Shown: in pieces, positions 43,081 to 54,218 of the stretch
Layout: every line of letters starts with the position of its first letter
How positions within the stretch are numbered: the stretch's first letter is position 1
Assembly: GCA_942159475.1 (NCBI GenBank)
Contig: OW804096.1
Coordinates: 36,641,744-36,705,743, forward strand
DNA: 64,000 bases
DNA from: Sthenelais limicola
Taxonomy: Eukaryota; Annelida; Polychaeta; Phyllodocida; Sigalionidae
Direction of reading: 5' to 3'
The notes under the pieces: model-generated
The model's input: only the letters and a program-made list of their open reading frames with translations
The model's database searches: none
What the model was told of the DNA's origin: nothing
Position numbers and translations under genes: made by a program

Positions 43081-43378
43081 TCTTAACACACATCAGCTCG
43101 AAAATTCAGCAACATGAAAGTAATTAAAGGAACAGTTGTATATTCAAAATTTAAACTTAAATAAGTTTGTAATTCTAACCAAAGAATGGGCTTTGACCCT
43201 GATGTTATATTGAAGTTAAGATGCAAACAATGATTTATGTAAAATTGTATTCTTGTAGCACCCGACATATGATGACATGTTACTGTACATTACTTCACTT
43301 CGTTGGAAGAACATTAAAAATTCTAACTGTTTGCAGGTTCAAATGCACAGGGCTAGCTAGAGACTGGCCAAGGTATCC

Positions 43379-45163
43379 ATGGTTTCACCGCCTGGAGCCC
43401 TTACCCATGAAGAGCAATTGACTGGTATGTTTATTGGTGATTTTTCATATTAAAGTAAGAAGAAATGATTTCATATAGATAGAATGTTGCCCATATTCAT
43501 TTGTATACACCATATTATTAACAGATCACAGAGCCTGCTGTTGTGTAAAATAAATTTACAATTTAACTCCACCCAATCATTTATACTGTAATTGTAGAGT
43601 ATGATGCATCTATACATGTGCTGATGATCATCTTTACTAATGCCCCCTGCGGAAAATTTCATTGAAGTTCCGGGTGATAATGAATGAACATATAAATATA
43701 TGTATATAATATAATATATATAATAAATATATAAATATATGGCCCCTACATTTGTGGGTTAACATCTGGCTTACATGCCTGATTAATAGAGTTGTGACAT
43801 TATGGTGTATACATAGAACTATCTGGGATTAGGCAGGAGTGGATATTTACTGATGTCGGTCAAGGGCCAGTAGGCCTGCGACTGACATCAGCGATCATTC
43901 ACAACGCCGAGAATCCAAGGGTTGTTCTGTGTTTATTTGACCACTCCCACATAACTTAATTATGTTAGATTAACCTGATCTACAGAGATTTTGAGGAATA
44001 AATAGTTAAATAATCATGTCTTTAGCTTGATTCGCCCTGAAAACATTGCTCCAATATTAATGAAGAGCTGGAACTATGGAAGATCAGAAAGCATATATAT
44101 GCACAGTGTACCAAAAACTAGGTCAGCCATGTATTGCCCGCAAGCAATATTGCTTCAGTTACTGACCAGCTTAACAATATAAAGAGCCCATGTTTTGTTT
44201 AGTTTTTTTTAAAACATTGCAACTTTATTTCGTTAACCTGCCTTCTAGGCAAGTAGAGAGCCTATGTTATCTCTATGGGCTGAGCATATCAAGAAATAAA
44301 TATGTGTATTCCCTTCTTGCTGAAAAAATATCTACTTTTATGAACTGGAAAATATAGTGATCTGTTTGACTGATAAATACATTGTTTTCTTTCAGATATC
44401 AGTAGACAGTATTCCCAACCGTTTCTTGCTAGCTGCGGACAGGTGGAAACTGTGTAGTGAACTCCGAAGTCCTGCCCACAGGCCCTGCTACCATGGATTT
44501 GTTCCCAAGGTATGTTAGGTATGTTGATACCATTTAAACTGTAAGTGACATGGGGTGGATGCATAATTACCTGCAACTATGTAATTAATTGTAAGCATCA
44601 AATATGAGGGTGTGTATACCATTTCAAGTATACTAAAAAACTACTTTTTGTAATTCTTGCAACTAACCCTAATCCAACTCTTATTTCCAAGATATTTGCA
44701 AATCCGGCATGAAGAAAACTAAGTACTGTAAATCAACATCCCAATGATATGATATTTCATGTACTTTTGATTAGACATGCAGTGTAAGAAATTAATTTCC
44801 CCACCAATTTACCAGCCTGCACAGAAATTTACTGTCCTACTCAAATGGAACAGGGTTATTTTCTTTTTTCTATTCCATGATGTGTAAATTGTTTCCATCT
44901 GTAAGATTAGGCATATAAACTTAACAAATCAACCTGATATGTACAAATGTTGTATACTTCATACAATGGTTTCTGATTTTATTACAAGGGCTGGGTAGAT
45001 GATGTCAAGTATTCAAGTGATAACTATGTCCCTTGTTAATGATGTTTAATTCATGACCTGGCCTTATTTATAGGATGCTTTCCAGCTGCTGGAAACAAAT
45101 CAACTAATCATGGAGGAGCTGCAGGCATCCACAAACACTTGTTTGGACTTGGTCCGAGTTTGA
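43379..45163 (+). CDS. Candidate small three-exon gene, product not recognised
   Basis: Coding exons 43379-43424, 44403-44509 and 45074-45163 join in frame to an 80-residue protein ending in TGA. The donors are ACTG/GTATGT and CAAG/GTATGT. The acceptors are CAG at 44402 (an alternative CAG at 44395 would introduce a stop) and TTATAG at 45073. The exon with the ATG has its own acceptor, TTTGCAG at 43336. Residues are typical of a folded or helical protein (R-F-L-L-A-A-D-R-W-K-L; F-Q-L-L-E-T-N-Q-L-I-M-E-E-L), with four Cys. No family is recognised. Support rests on four good splice signals and an open frame across two introns. Chance cannot be excluded for so short a protein. Confidence 0.38.
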
Positions 45164-46744
45164 TCAGCGATGGCAATATACTCAGGAATATACTCATATG
45201 AACCTACTTGGCATGGCCATTTGAGAAGAGAAACTGTAGAGAAACTAAACCAGCCTTAAATCCTGAGGACGTATGACAACTATTTCATCAGAAAGATCTG
45301 TTATGTAATACCATTGCCGAATGGCACAGGATCCCAACTTCACCAGCTCAGGATCAGACAGGACCAATACACCAGGGAGCTGTACAGTGGTCGTCTCATC
45401 AATGAGCAGAAGCTCACCTAATCAAGGCTTCAACCTAAGGTGACCAACACCTAAATTTGTGAAACTTAAAGCAAGAGTACTAAAACATAACAATTACCTG
45501 GAGAAATTGGATATATGGATCCCAGACAACTACAATGTTCCCAGAAAATACACCTTAAATAAGAAAATCTTGCTATAGACTGGCAATTTAAGTAACTTAC
45601 TCTGAACCATGCATTATTATAACACTATTGTTTCCTTATGGTGGTGTCTCAACAGGTTTTTGTATGAGAAATTGACGATCCTAAGCGGGATTTTGGTTTT
45701 AAATGATATTACTGTATGTATCTGGTACAAGCTTTAAAAATTATGTTATCTGTAGGTTAACCTCAATTTTCCTTTCAGTCATAAATGGACGATATTGCAT
45801 TATATTTTTGTTCAATCATATATGGACTGGTGAGGGATTCTATATAACGCTGTAATGATATATAATTTTACAGTCAGTATTTTAAGTGTTTTTGGTGTCA
45901 GGTTTGTAAACGCATATATAAGAGGGTTAAGGTGAAACAATTTACCTCATATTAAAGATATTCCTATGGTATTCAACGCCAGGTATATATGGACATTTTA
46001 TGTCATTATGGGCATCAATTCAGGGCGTTTTTGTGACACGTTTTTAACACCAGAAAACGGCAGAGACTTTTCTAATTTATTTTTGGTGTTTTTAGGCACA
46101 TCATAAGACATGTTTTCTGAGACTGGTCGGACAAAATTATGCATCATATGTCAAAATAGGTTGACACTACGCAGGTTTTAGGGCTATAGGGTGGATTTTG
46201 GGTGTGTCCGATCGTGTATTATGCCAAGTATTTTTACACTCAAAATTGGTATTTTAAGGGATGTCCAGGCAGTCTAGGAAATGACATTTTTTAGATTGAA
46301 GTTTTAAGAGTTCAGAGATCAGATTTCATGTATCTGGGTGACCAAATATAGGTTATTATAGCGTTTTGATGACACAAAGACAAAAATATTCTATCTTCTA
46401 GGTATCGGCAGTCAGGTCATATATCATGCTGACAATTATTTTTCAGGGCAAGTTATATCAATGTTTATCAAAATTTTGTAATACCAAGTTCTTTCAAATA
46501 TTTCTGGTGAACTTCCAGCAGTGGACCATTAGCTTATAATGTGTCATTATTTGCAACCATATTCCCTTGTCTCTTGTAGACTTTCATGTAATCACAAGAA
46601 ATAAAGAACTTAATAACCAAATGAAAGACGTTTATGTGCATTTCCTGGAAAGGATGAAGCTATTATGTAATAAAAACTACAAGATTATCAGTCTAATATC
46701 TCCATTATTTAGTTGTCTTATATTGCTTGATGAAATCAGAAGTG
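45164..46744. other. Probable 3' flank of the candidate gene, then intergenic
   Basis: No convincing ORF or repeat. AT-rich. Confidence 0.3.
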
Positions 46745-47490
46745 TTATATTGGTTGACATCAGATGGACATCAGAGATCCCCGGACAGCAGCTGGATATC
46801 AGAGATCCCCAGATATTAGAGATCTACCAGATTCTGTGGTTCTTGATATCAGGAACAATACTCCTATGACACCATTTTGATTTCAGTTCCTGATATCAGA
46901 AATGGTATTGGTATGATATCGGCTCAATATCAGAACTGATATCAGAAATAATATCGGTCTGATATCGGCTCAATATCAGAACTGATATCAGAAATAATAT
47001 CGGTCTGATATCGGCTCAATATCAGAACTGATATCAGAAATGATATCGATGTAATATCGGCTCAATATCAGAAATGATATTGGTGTGATATCGGCTCAAT
47101 ATCAGAACTGATATCAGAAATAATATCGGTGTGATATCGGCTCAATATCAGAACTGATATCAGAAATGATATCGGTCTGATATCGGCTCAATATCAGAAC
47201 TGATATCGGCTCAATATCAGAACTGATATCGGAAATTATGTCGGTGTGATATCGGCTCGATATCAGAATTGATATCAGAAATAATATCGGTATGATATCG
47301 GCTCAATATCAGAAACTGATATCAGAAATAGTATTGGTCTGATATCGGCCCGATATCAGATCTGATATCAGATCTGATATCGGGCCGACCGAATTTGAGG
47401 GTGCAGTCTGATATCGATCGATATCAGATCTGATATCGGGCCGATGGAGTGTCTGATATCGGGCCGATATCAAGGTGATATCGGGTTTCT
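46745..47490. repeat. GATATC-palindrome satellite, array 3, inverted relative to arrays 1 and 2
   Basis: Units GATATCGGCTCAATATCAGAA and CTGATATCAGAAATAATATC are the reverse complement of the units at 28.1-29.3 kb. Period about 44-48 bp over about 600 bp. The right end (GGTTTCTTGGTGG) is the inverse of the left end of array 1 (CCACCAAGAAA). Confidence 0.85.
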
Positions 47491-47496
47491 TGGTGG

Positions 47497-47690
47497 GTCC
47501 CCTTCTCACTATTTAGGAATATTGATATGTCATATGTTAAAACTCGATACATTCAATATTGAACTGTTGCACTCTAATCAATGTAAATACTATGACGCTA
47601 ATCTAATTATAATAGGTCTGAAGGTTAAGGAACAACTGGTCTTAGTGTTCCTTCCCCTTCTCGCCATTTTGGAATATTGATATGTTGCAT
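47497..47690 (+). repeat. Relatives of the GAGGAACAACTGGTCTTAG unit
   Basis: CCCCTTCTCACTATTTAGG at 47500 and AAGGAACAACTGGTCTTAG near 47632 match the flank of GATATC array 1 (26997-27211). The satellites at both places therefore abut the same repeat. Confidence 0.55.
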
Positions 47691-47920
47691 GTCAAAGCTC
47701 GATGTAATTAGGTAATTAAACAATGATTTTGTTTATTCAACAAACAATGGAGGTAATGGCCGACCTAATCTAGACAGTATAGATAGTTTGTATGAGTTCA
47801 TAGGACTTAACAGTTACAATGAAAATCTGAACCCCTATCTTTAATACAAATTTTGCATTGTATATTCAATGATTAGGGACATTCATCGATTAAGATCGAT
47901 GTGTCTGGACATTCAACTAA

Positions 47921-47943
47921 AATAAAATAAAATAAAATAAATT
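47921..47943 (+). repeat. (TAAAA)n tail, possible LINE/SINE 3' end
   Basis: About five AAAAT pentamers follow non-coding sequence. Typical terminal microsatellite of a short non-LTR fragment, element not identified. Confidence 0.4.
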
Positions 47944-48352
47944 GTGTTATTGGGTATCACCGCTCTAGTTACTGTCTGAGCCGGTGAAGGTTTCAAATGA
48001 TCGCTGAATACTATTGATGTATCACGCATGAACGTGTTTATTGAATTATATAACTACACAACCTATAATAATATTAATATTGTCATGCTATTCTACCTCA
48101 TGAATAGTCTCACCGCGTGAATCATCTCATAATGATCAACCCATTAACCTGTAATAATCTTTATTTAATATGTGCATTGATTACAGCAGCCCAATGAACT
48201 TTCCCAAACATGTTGTTACTAATGAAAAAGAAAGATTAATGATAAATTTGTTGTTCTGATGAAAATTCTGTAAAAATTTTTGTAAAATTTATGACAGCAA
48301 GAAATAGATTGAAGAATGTAAATAATTAACTATTTCCCTGTCTCTTTGGTCC

Positions 48353-49189
48353 TTGATGCTATTAGCAGTATCAATATTTTGTTCGGTACTGCTATTTACC
48401 AATGCCTGTTCCTCTAGTTATTGTATTGTATCAAAGGAAGTCCATACTGTCATGGGTATGGACATTGGTGGCACTATGCTACACTCCTTTGGCGATTTAA
48501 AGCACCTGAAAGGTGTAAAACTTGTATCGTGGAATATCCAGAGTCTGGCAAAACATATGGATCAGATCGAATTGTTAACTACCGATTCAGATATTGATGT
48601 CTTAGGGTTTTGTGAAACGTGGCTCAATGAGCGCACACACAATAACTCATTGCAACTCCCAGGTTACTCCTTGTATAGATTGGACAGGAAGTTGAAAAAG
48701 AGAGGGGGTGGACTTTGTATGTTCCTTAAGAACGATTTGGTGGTGGATACAGAAATATACAAGAAACTAAATGTCTCTAACAAAGATCTAGAGGTACAAG
48801 TTATCCGGATCAAAAAAGGCTTCAACAAGAGCTCTACCATTTTAAACGTCTATAGACCGCCCAGCGGATGTACGACGACTCTTATTGAAAATCTTCAAAA
48901 TATTTTATCTCAAATAAATAGTTCTCATGAACTATTCATGATGGGAGACTTTAATCTGGATTTCAATACCATTAAAAACTCAAAGACTACTCTATCTTCG
49001 GAAATCAAAAGTCTAATTGATAGTTTTTCCTTAACTCAGTATATAAAGACACCCACCAGATCCACCCTCAAATCCCAAACAACAATTGACCACTTCTATA
49101 CAAACTCCCCCCACGTCAGTTCTGCCGGGATAATAGATATATGCATATCAGATCATTTTCCTATTTTTCTTACGAGAAAGAAGGCTTGA
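48353..49189 (+). pseudogene. LINE endonuclease domain, separated from RT by an in-frame TGA
   Basis: 278 residues. The endonuclease/exonuclease/phosphatase fold is marked by V-S-W-N-I-Q-S, F-C-E-T-W-L-N, V-Y-R-P-P-S-G, M-G-D-F-N-L-D, T-T-I-D-H-F and the catalytic S-D-H-F-P-I. It nicks target DNA for target-primed reverse transcription. The stop TGA at 49187 is in the same frame as the following RT ORF. In this clade EN and RT form one polypeptide, so the TGA is most likely a nonsense change (for example CGA to TGA). Confidence 0.8.
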
Positions 49190-49234
49190 ACCAGGTATAC
49201 TATAGAGACTTTCTGGGCAAGGAACACCAAGTAT

Positions 49235-51358
49235 TTGGATCAAAAGATCCTCAGCGAAATTCTGATGAATCTTGACTGGAGATCTTTTTATAGTAATCCG
49301 GACCCCGAAAAATGCCCGCAGATCTTATTGGGCCGCATTATATATTACCTAGATAAAATGTGTCCCCTTAAAGAGTTCAGGAAGGTCAGAACGAAACCAA
49401 AATGGATGATGGATAATCTGGTACAATTAATGAATGAGCGTGACAAACTTTTTAGGACCGCAAGAAAACCAAGGACTTGGGATATTTTACAAAAAGCGAG
49501 ACTAGTACGCAGACGAGTAAATCGTGAATGTAGAGCTGCAAAGGATGAATTTATTAAGTCTAATCTTGAATTTCATGACAAGAATCCCAGAAAATACTGG
49601 GAATTCTTGCGTCCATTGGTTAGTCCTGACAAAGTAAAAAAGAACACCTCTATAAATATTGAGAAAAATGGACAGATTCTTGATTCTCAAGATGTCCCGG
49701 ATGCGTTTAATGATTTCTTTTTAAATGTAGGTCCTAATCTGGCCAAACAAATTCCCCCCCTTGCTTGTCCAGCGCCCAGTATCTCTATTGGTGTTTCTGG
49801 CACCCCCAGAACTATACCTACTTTTGAGTTTAAGGAAATTTCACCGACTGATATGTATAAAATAATTTCTAAAATTGACACATCAAAAAACTCTGGAATC
49901 GAATTTCTTCCAGCAACAATTCTGAAATCATGTCTGTTATCGTTGACTACTCAGTTCACCCATATTGTAAACATATCACTGTTATTAGGCAAGGTACCAA
50001 GCTCTTTTAAGGTGGCTCGAGTCACCCCATTGTTCAAAGCAGGCGGTAGGACGGCCACCACCAATTATAGGCCCATTTTGTGTATCTCTCTACCTGCAAA
50101 ACTTCTTGAGAAAGTCGTTCAAACGCAGTTAGCGGATCATCTGGAGTCAAATGACTTATTTAGTTCTAGTCAATATGGCTTTAGAGCAGAACATTCCATT
50201 CAGCAAGCGCAAATTGATTTTCTTAATAACATTTATACAAACCTTAATAAGAAATTGATTAATAAGACTGTATTTCTTGATTTTAGTAAAGCGTTTGATA
50301 CTGTCCACCATAATATACTTTTAGATAAATTAGAGCTGCATGGAATACATGGAATGGAACTGCTATGGTTTGCTAACTACTTGAAAGACAGAAAACAATT
50401 TGTAACGGTTAATGGTCTGAGGTCTGAAGAGGGGACAGTTACATATGGGGTGCCGCAGGGTACTATACTGGGCCCCATACTCTTTACGATTTACATCAAC
50501 GATCTACACACTGTTATCAAAAATGCCAACATCCAGCACTATGCTGATGATACGGTGCTTTTCTTTCATCATCAGGACATTGATTCCTTGCACTCCTGTC
50601 TTCAGGAGGACCTGAATAATGTGTACGATTGGTGTATAATTAATAAGCTCTCCCTTAATGCCACAAAGTGCAAGTCTATGTCATTCTCTATAGGCCATGC
50701 TTCTAAAAACAAAATTCAGAACTCTGTAGCTTATCTAACCTTGGGTAAAACCAGGCTTGACTCTGTTCAAGAATATAAATATTTAGGCTTTATACTAGAT
50801 GATCTTCTTACTTTCAAACCACATGTTCAAAATACTTTAAACCTGGTTACATCTAAAATCAGACTATTATATAAAGCGAGGAACACTTTAACATCCAAAG
50901 CGAAGCATGATCTTTACAAGATGGCCATTTTACCGAACTTGGACTTTTGTGACTTTATTTACGACTCGGCACCCAAATCAATGTTGCAAAAATTACAATC
51001 ACAACAGAACCTAGCCCTCAGAATAATTTTTAGCAAGTCGCGTTATGACAACGTTGACGAAGAACATAAACTTTTAAATGTGTGGCCTTTACAATCTAGG
51101 AGAGATAAGCCCATTCTCGATATGGCGTTTTATATGGCGCAAAACCCTGCTAACCTAGACTCCCGGCCCCTCTCAACAAGGAGCCATACAAAGGGGAGAA
51201 GGAACTTATTAGTCCTTACGTCAAAATTAACTAAAATCACCAATTCAGTAATTTACAAGTCACATGTTAGGTGGAACGAACTAGGTTTAGTAGCCCATAA
51301 AATAGATGACAAATTCTTATTTAAAAAATATACAGAGAAACTTCTCTCTCCTTTCTAA
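49235..51358 (+). CDS. LINE reverse transcriptase
   Basis: 707 residues, open, ending TAA 51356. RT motifs are N-Y-R-P-I near residue 281, F-L-D-F-S-K-A-F-D-T near 349, G-V-P-Q-G-T-I-L-G-P near 406 and catalytic Y-A-D-D-T at about 435, then the C-terminal thumb and a basic region. L2/CR1/Jockey-type. The first ATG at 49235 is only the first Met after the TGA; real coding begins upstream, continuous with the endonuclease. Confidence 0.85.
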   Translation: MDQKILSEILMNLDWRSFYSNPDPEKCPQILLGRIIYYLDKMCPLKEFRKVRTKPKWMMDNLVQLMNERDKLFRTARKPRTWDILQKARLVRRRVNRECRAAKDEFIKSNLEFHDKNPRKYWEFLRPLVSPDKVKKNTSINIEKNGQILDSQDVPDAFNDFFLNVGPNLAKQIPPLACPAPSISIGVSGTPRTIPTFEFKEISPTDMYKIISKIDTSKNSGIEFLPATILKSCLLSLTTQFTHIVNISLLLGKVPSSFKVARVTPLFKAGGRTATTNYRPILCISLPAKLLEKVVQTQLADHLESNDLFSSSQYGFRAEHSIQQAQIDFLNNIYTNLNKKLINKTVFLDFSKAFDTVHHNILLDKLELHGIHGMELLWFANYLKDRKQFVTVNGLRSEEGTVTYGVPQGTILGPILFTIYINDLHTVIKNANIQHYADDTVLFFHHQDIDSLHSCLQEDLNNVYDWCIINKLSLNATKCKSMSFSIGHASKNKIQNSVAYLTLGKTRLDSVQEYKYLGFILDDLLTFKPHVQNTLNLVTSKIRLLYKARNTLTSKAKHDLYKMAILPNLDFCDFIYDSAPKSMLQKLQSQQNLALRIIFSKSRYDNVDEEHKLLNVWPLQSRRDKPILDMAFYMAQNPANLDSRPLSTRSHTKGRRNLLVLTSKLTKITNSVIYKSHVRWNELGLVAHKIDDKFLFKKYTEKLLSPF

Positions 51359-51937
51359 CTTTAATTGTTAGAGTGGTGGTACGTCCTCCCCTTACATACT
51401 GCTGTTTTTTATACCTCATTGCATGATCATACTTGTAACAACTTATGCCGCTATATATCAGTATTTTTTACTGCCTTCTGTATCTGATAATCGGTCTGTC
51501 ACTTGCTTCAGACAGGCATACTATTTCTCTATTAACAAATGGATATGCTATATTAACGCATACAATTCTGTGTCTAGCTTGTTTATGTACCTACTGCAAA
51601 TAGCTAATCATTATGAACGCTGTTTATATTGTGTTTATATTTGTATTAATATAGACGGCTATATAAACCAATATATGATTAGGGGTTTTGAACACCCACT
51701 ATGTACAATACCTTATGTCACCTAATCTCGATGTTCTCATTGTAATTTAACCATTCTTCACCTCATCTCATTCAAACTTTTCTAAAAACCAATTTCTGCA
51801 ACCTTCATGTTACTTTTAAGATTCAAGTCCGTAAAAGCGGCATCCTCTGGAAGACCTAAATTGTAGATGCAGAGCAACCGCATTGTAAAAAACAACAGCA
51901 ATGAAAGGATTTTTGAATTTGAATTTGAATTTGAAAT

Positions 51938-52109
51938 CAAACATAGGCCTGTTGTAGGTAGCTAGGCCTACCTATGTACGGTACCTACCTACTTTATGAA
52001 TGCTAATGATACAACTACTATTCTCCAAGGGATATGTGTAGATGGTAGAGCTAGCTAGAGTCCCTGAGAATGTGTATAATTAATAAGAGGTTAGACTAAG
52101 TATAGTCTA
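51938..52109. other. Intergenic, nothing recognised
   Basis: Short AT-rich stretch with GGCCTA-type motifs. Confidence 0.25.
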
Positions 52110-52615
52110 AGATGATGTAATAAGAAGAGCAGCGGTTTGTCCTGTTTAGACATAACATTTTATTGGAAAACATGGGTTTATATATCATATTACATGTCAG
52201 TGCGCATGCGTGTGCATGCGTAATTAATATCCAATCATATGCATTACATTTGCATAACCAATAGTAAACATTTATCAAGTATTTGACCACAGGGGGTCGC
52301 TTGTATAAACCAATAGGAGAAAGGAGATTATTATTTGGGTCAGCCTTCTTAAGTTAATTAGCCAATGAGATATAATTAGTGGCTGCCCAATCAGGTACTC
52401 TAGAGTTAGGTTGAACCCGTAGGAGGGTCAGGATGACCCCCTATGGAGTATTCTAAGAACTAACTGAGGTAGACTAGACTTGCCCTAGTCACCTTACATA
52501 ATTGATATAATATTCATAATTCAATGTAACCTTATATAATAATATTTGGTAATGTATATAACATATCATTAGGTGATATTACGTAATGTTATATAATGGC
52601 ATTATGGATCGTGAC
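52110..52615 (-). repeat. Dispersed ~515-bp repeat, solo-LTR-like (copy B, inverted)
   Basis: Reverse complement of copy A (3415-3930) across its length, including GGATCGTGAC at one end, CCACAGGGGGTCGC in the middle and TTATTGGAAAACATGGG near the other end. The copies are clearly diverged, so the insertions are old. Confidence 0.5.
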
Positions 52616-53460
52616 ACTAATAACTTCATCATCAAATATCAATTGAAAAATATTTAGATTTGTGTGCTCTCCTCCGAAAAACATGGCAATTAGTCAGGAC
52701 AACACAAAAATAAAGATGCGCCAACATTTCTATGATCTTGGCGACGCGCTCCCTCCTTTTGCGTCGCGCCACGCGCTACGAATCTGACGGTGGACAACTG
52801 GGCGGGTCGCGGGAAGGCTATAGGCCGTCTCCCCAAATTGATGTTTTAGCCGGGTGTGTTAGTAAAATGTGTGAGCTTGCCCTGCGTCACGGACCCTGCC
52901 CCTCAAAAAACATCGCAGCAAAATACATAGCAGAAATATGTTTGCAAGAGAAACCCTTTCCAGAAAAAAAATGCTTGTCCTAATCCAAAACATTAGCCTA
53001 AACCTAGCCCACGTTGCTGTCTTTGATGCCTCTGGGGGCCAGGGGACGGATACTTTGTCTATAGCTTAGGCCCTACACCCAGACAAATCCTCGCAATCTT
53101 TGAGTGTGTTTGTCACGTCTGTTTTCCCCGCAAGACTATAAAAAGAATCGTTACCATCGCACGAGTTGATATATTTTATATTATATAGGCCTATCAATAA
53201 ATAGTTATCAACAATATATTAAAGTTCTGCCCCTTCTCGGACATAGGCCTAGGCCTACAGTTTTTTCTTTACTTTTTAGCTATGAAATGGCCTGAATTTA
53301 ATTCGTGGTGCGAAATTCTTTTGATAACAGACACACGGGAAATAGTCTAAACGACAGTAAAGTTGCCCTATGGATGTGAATAAATAAGTGTGGCTGTGTT
53401 GTTTTTTTGATAAAAGAGCTTATAAATGCAACACACTAAAGAACAATTCAAGGGCTTTGT
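52616..53460. other. Intergenic, nothing recognised
   Basis: No ORF or repeat that I can support. A GC-richer, CpG-containing patch lies at 52735-52840. Confidence 0.25.
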
Positions 53461-53479
53461 TTGATTGAAATGATCTATA

Positions 53480-53556
53480 GTCGTGTTGCAGAACCCGGAA
53501 GCACGTTTGGCGCAGGCGCAGAGGCGTGTTTCACCACACGTGGAGTGAGTGCAGGT
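53480..53556 (+). promoter_or_regulatory. Possible CpG promoter/first exon with NRF-1-like site
   Basis: GGCGCAGGCGCAG near 53509 resembles the NRF-1 consensus. GAGTGCAG/GTAACT at about 53552 could be a splice donor. No downstream coding exon was found in the window, so this is speculative. Confidence 0.2.
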
Positions 53557-53811
53557 AACTCTCCTCTCTTCTCTACTTCACTTTGCTGTCTCTGGTCTTT
53601 AATTCGTCGCAACCGGTGTGTAGAATGTATTTTAGAAAGTCTTTATGTCCTTTCGGTCGTTTTTGTTTCCACTGGCTTCCTACTGCTTTTTGTAGCTTTA
53701 GGATGTGCCCTCTAGTAGGCCTATTGTTTGTGGTCAGAGCCGGGTCACAGCGGATAAGCAATCCAGCTGCGACAAGCTTCGACCCTGTCATGGACATTAG
53801 ACTGTTATAAG

Positions 53812-54206
53812 GCGGGCACACACATGGCTGATTTTAAGCCGATTTCATTCCCGATTTGGGACTCCCGATGCATCCTAGGATTTCAGTTCAAATCCTTGGT
53901 TTTTATTTTGAAGACGGTGAGGTGTGGGTCTGGGCCCGATTCATTGGGGGAGCTCCCGATTCATCGGGAACTCATCGGGAGTGTAATCGGCTACGTTTTG
54001 TCTCCCGATTCCAGAAATCCTGACCGATTTGAGATTTTGGCCGATGCACATATTTCCTTTTTGGAATCTGGGCTCATCATTTGAAATCGGGGGATGGCTA
54101 CTACTAAATTTGTAATGTGTGGGTCTATCCCCGATGCATCCTATGAAGCCCCGATGCGTCGGAAGGGAACTGGGATGCATCGGGAGGGCACTCCCGATTA
54201 TCCATA
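53812..54206. repeat. CCGAT/ATCGG-rich repeat, interrupted by the I-type LINE
   Basis: CCCGAT and ATCGGG hexamers recur about 15 times in both orientations, mostly in short palindromes (for example CCCGATTCATCGGG). The pattern resumes after the LINE at 57863-57900 (ATCGGGGC, GCATCGGCG), so the LINE inserted inside it. Probably a MITE-like sequence. Confidence 0.45.
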
Positions 54207-54218
54207 TAATGGATCATC

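Larger units (their letters stand above)
48340..51937 (+). mobile_element. L2/CR1-like LINE
   Basis: Apurinic-type endonuclease ORF and RT ORF in the same frame, a 3'UTR of about 550 bases, and a terminal (GAATTT)n tail at about 51917-51937 in place of poly(A), as in L2/CR1 relatives. No RNase H. Five-prime boundary approximate; no target duplication identified. Confidence 0.75.

Noticed and set aside
45296..45480. Further coding exon of the small candidate gene
   Set aside because: Some codon-like stretches, but no frame connects with good splice sites after the TGA at 45161.
48353..48450. Signal peptide on the LINE endonuclease
   Set aside because: Hydrophobic N-terminus is probably untranslated leader or chance; endonucleases of this clade are not secreted.
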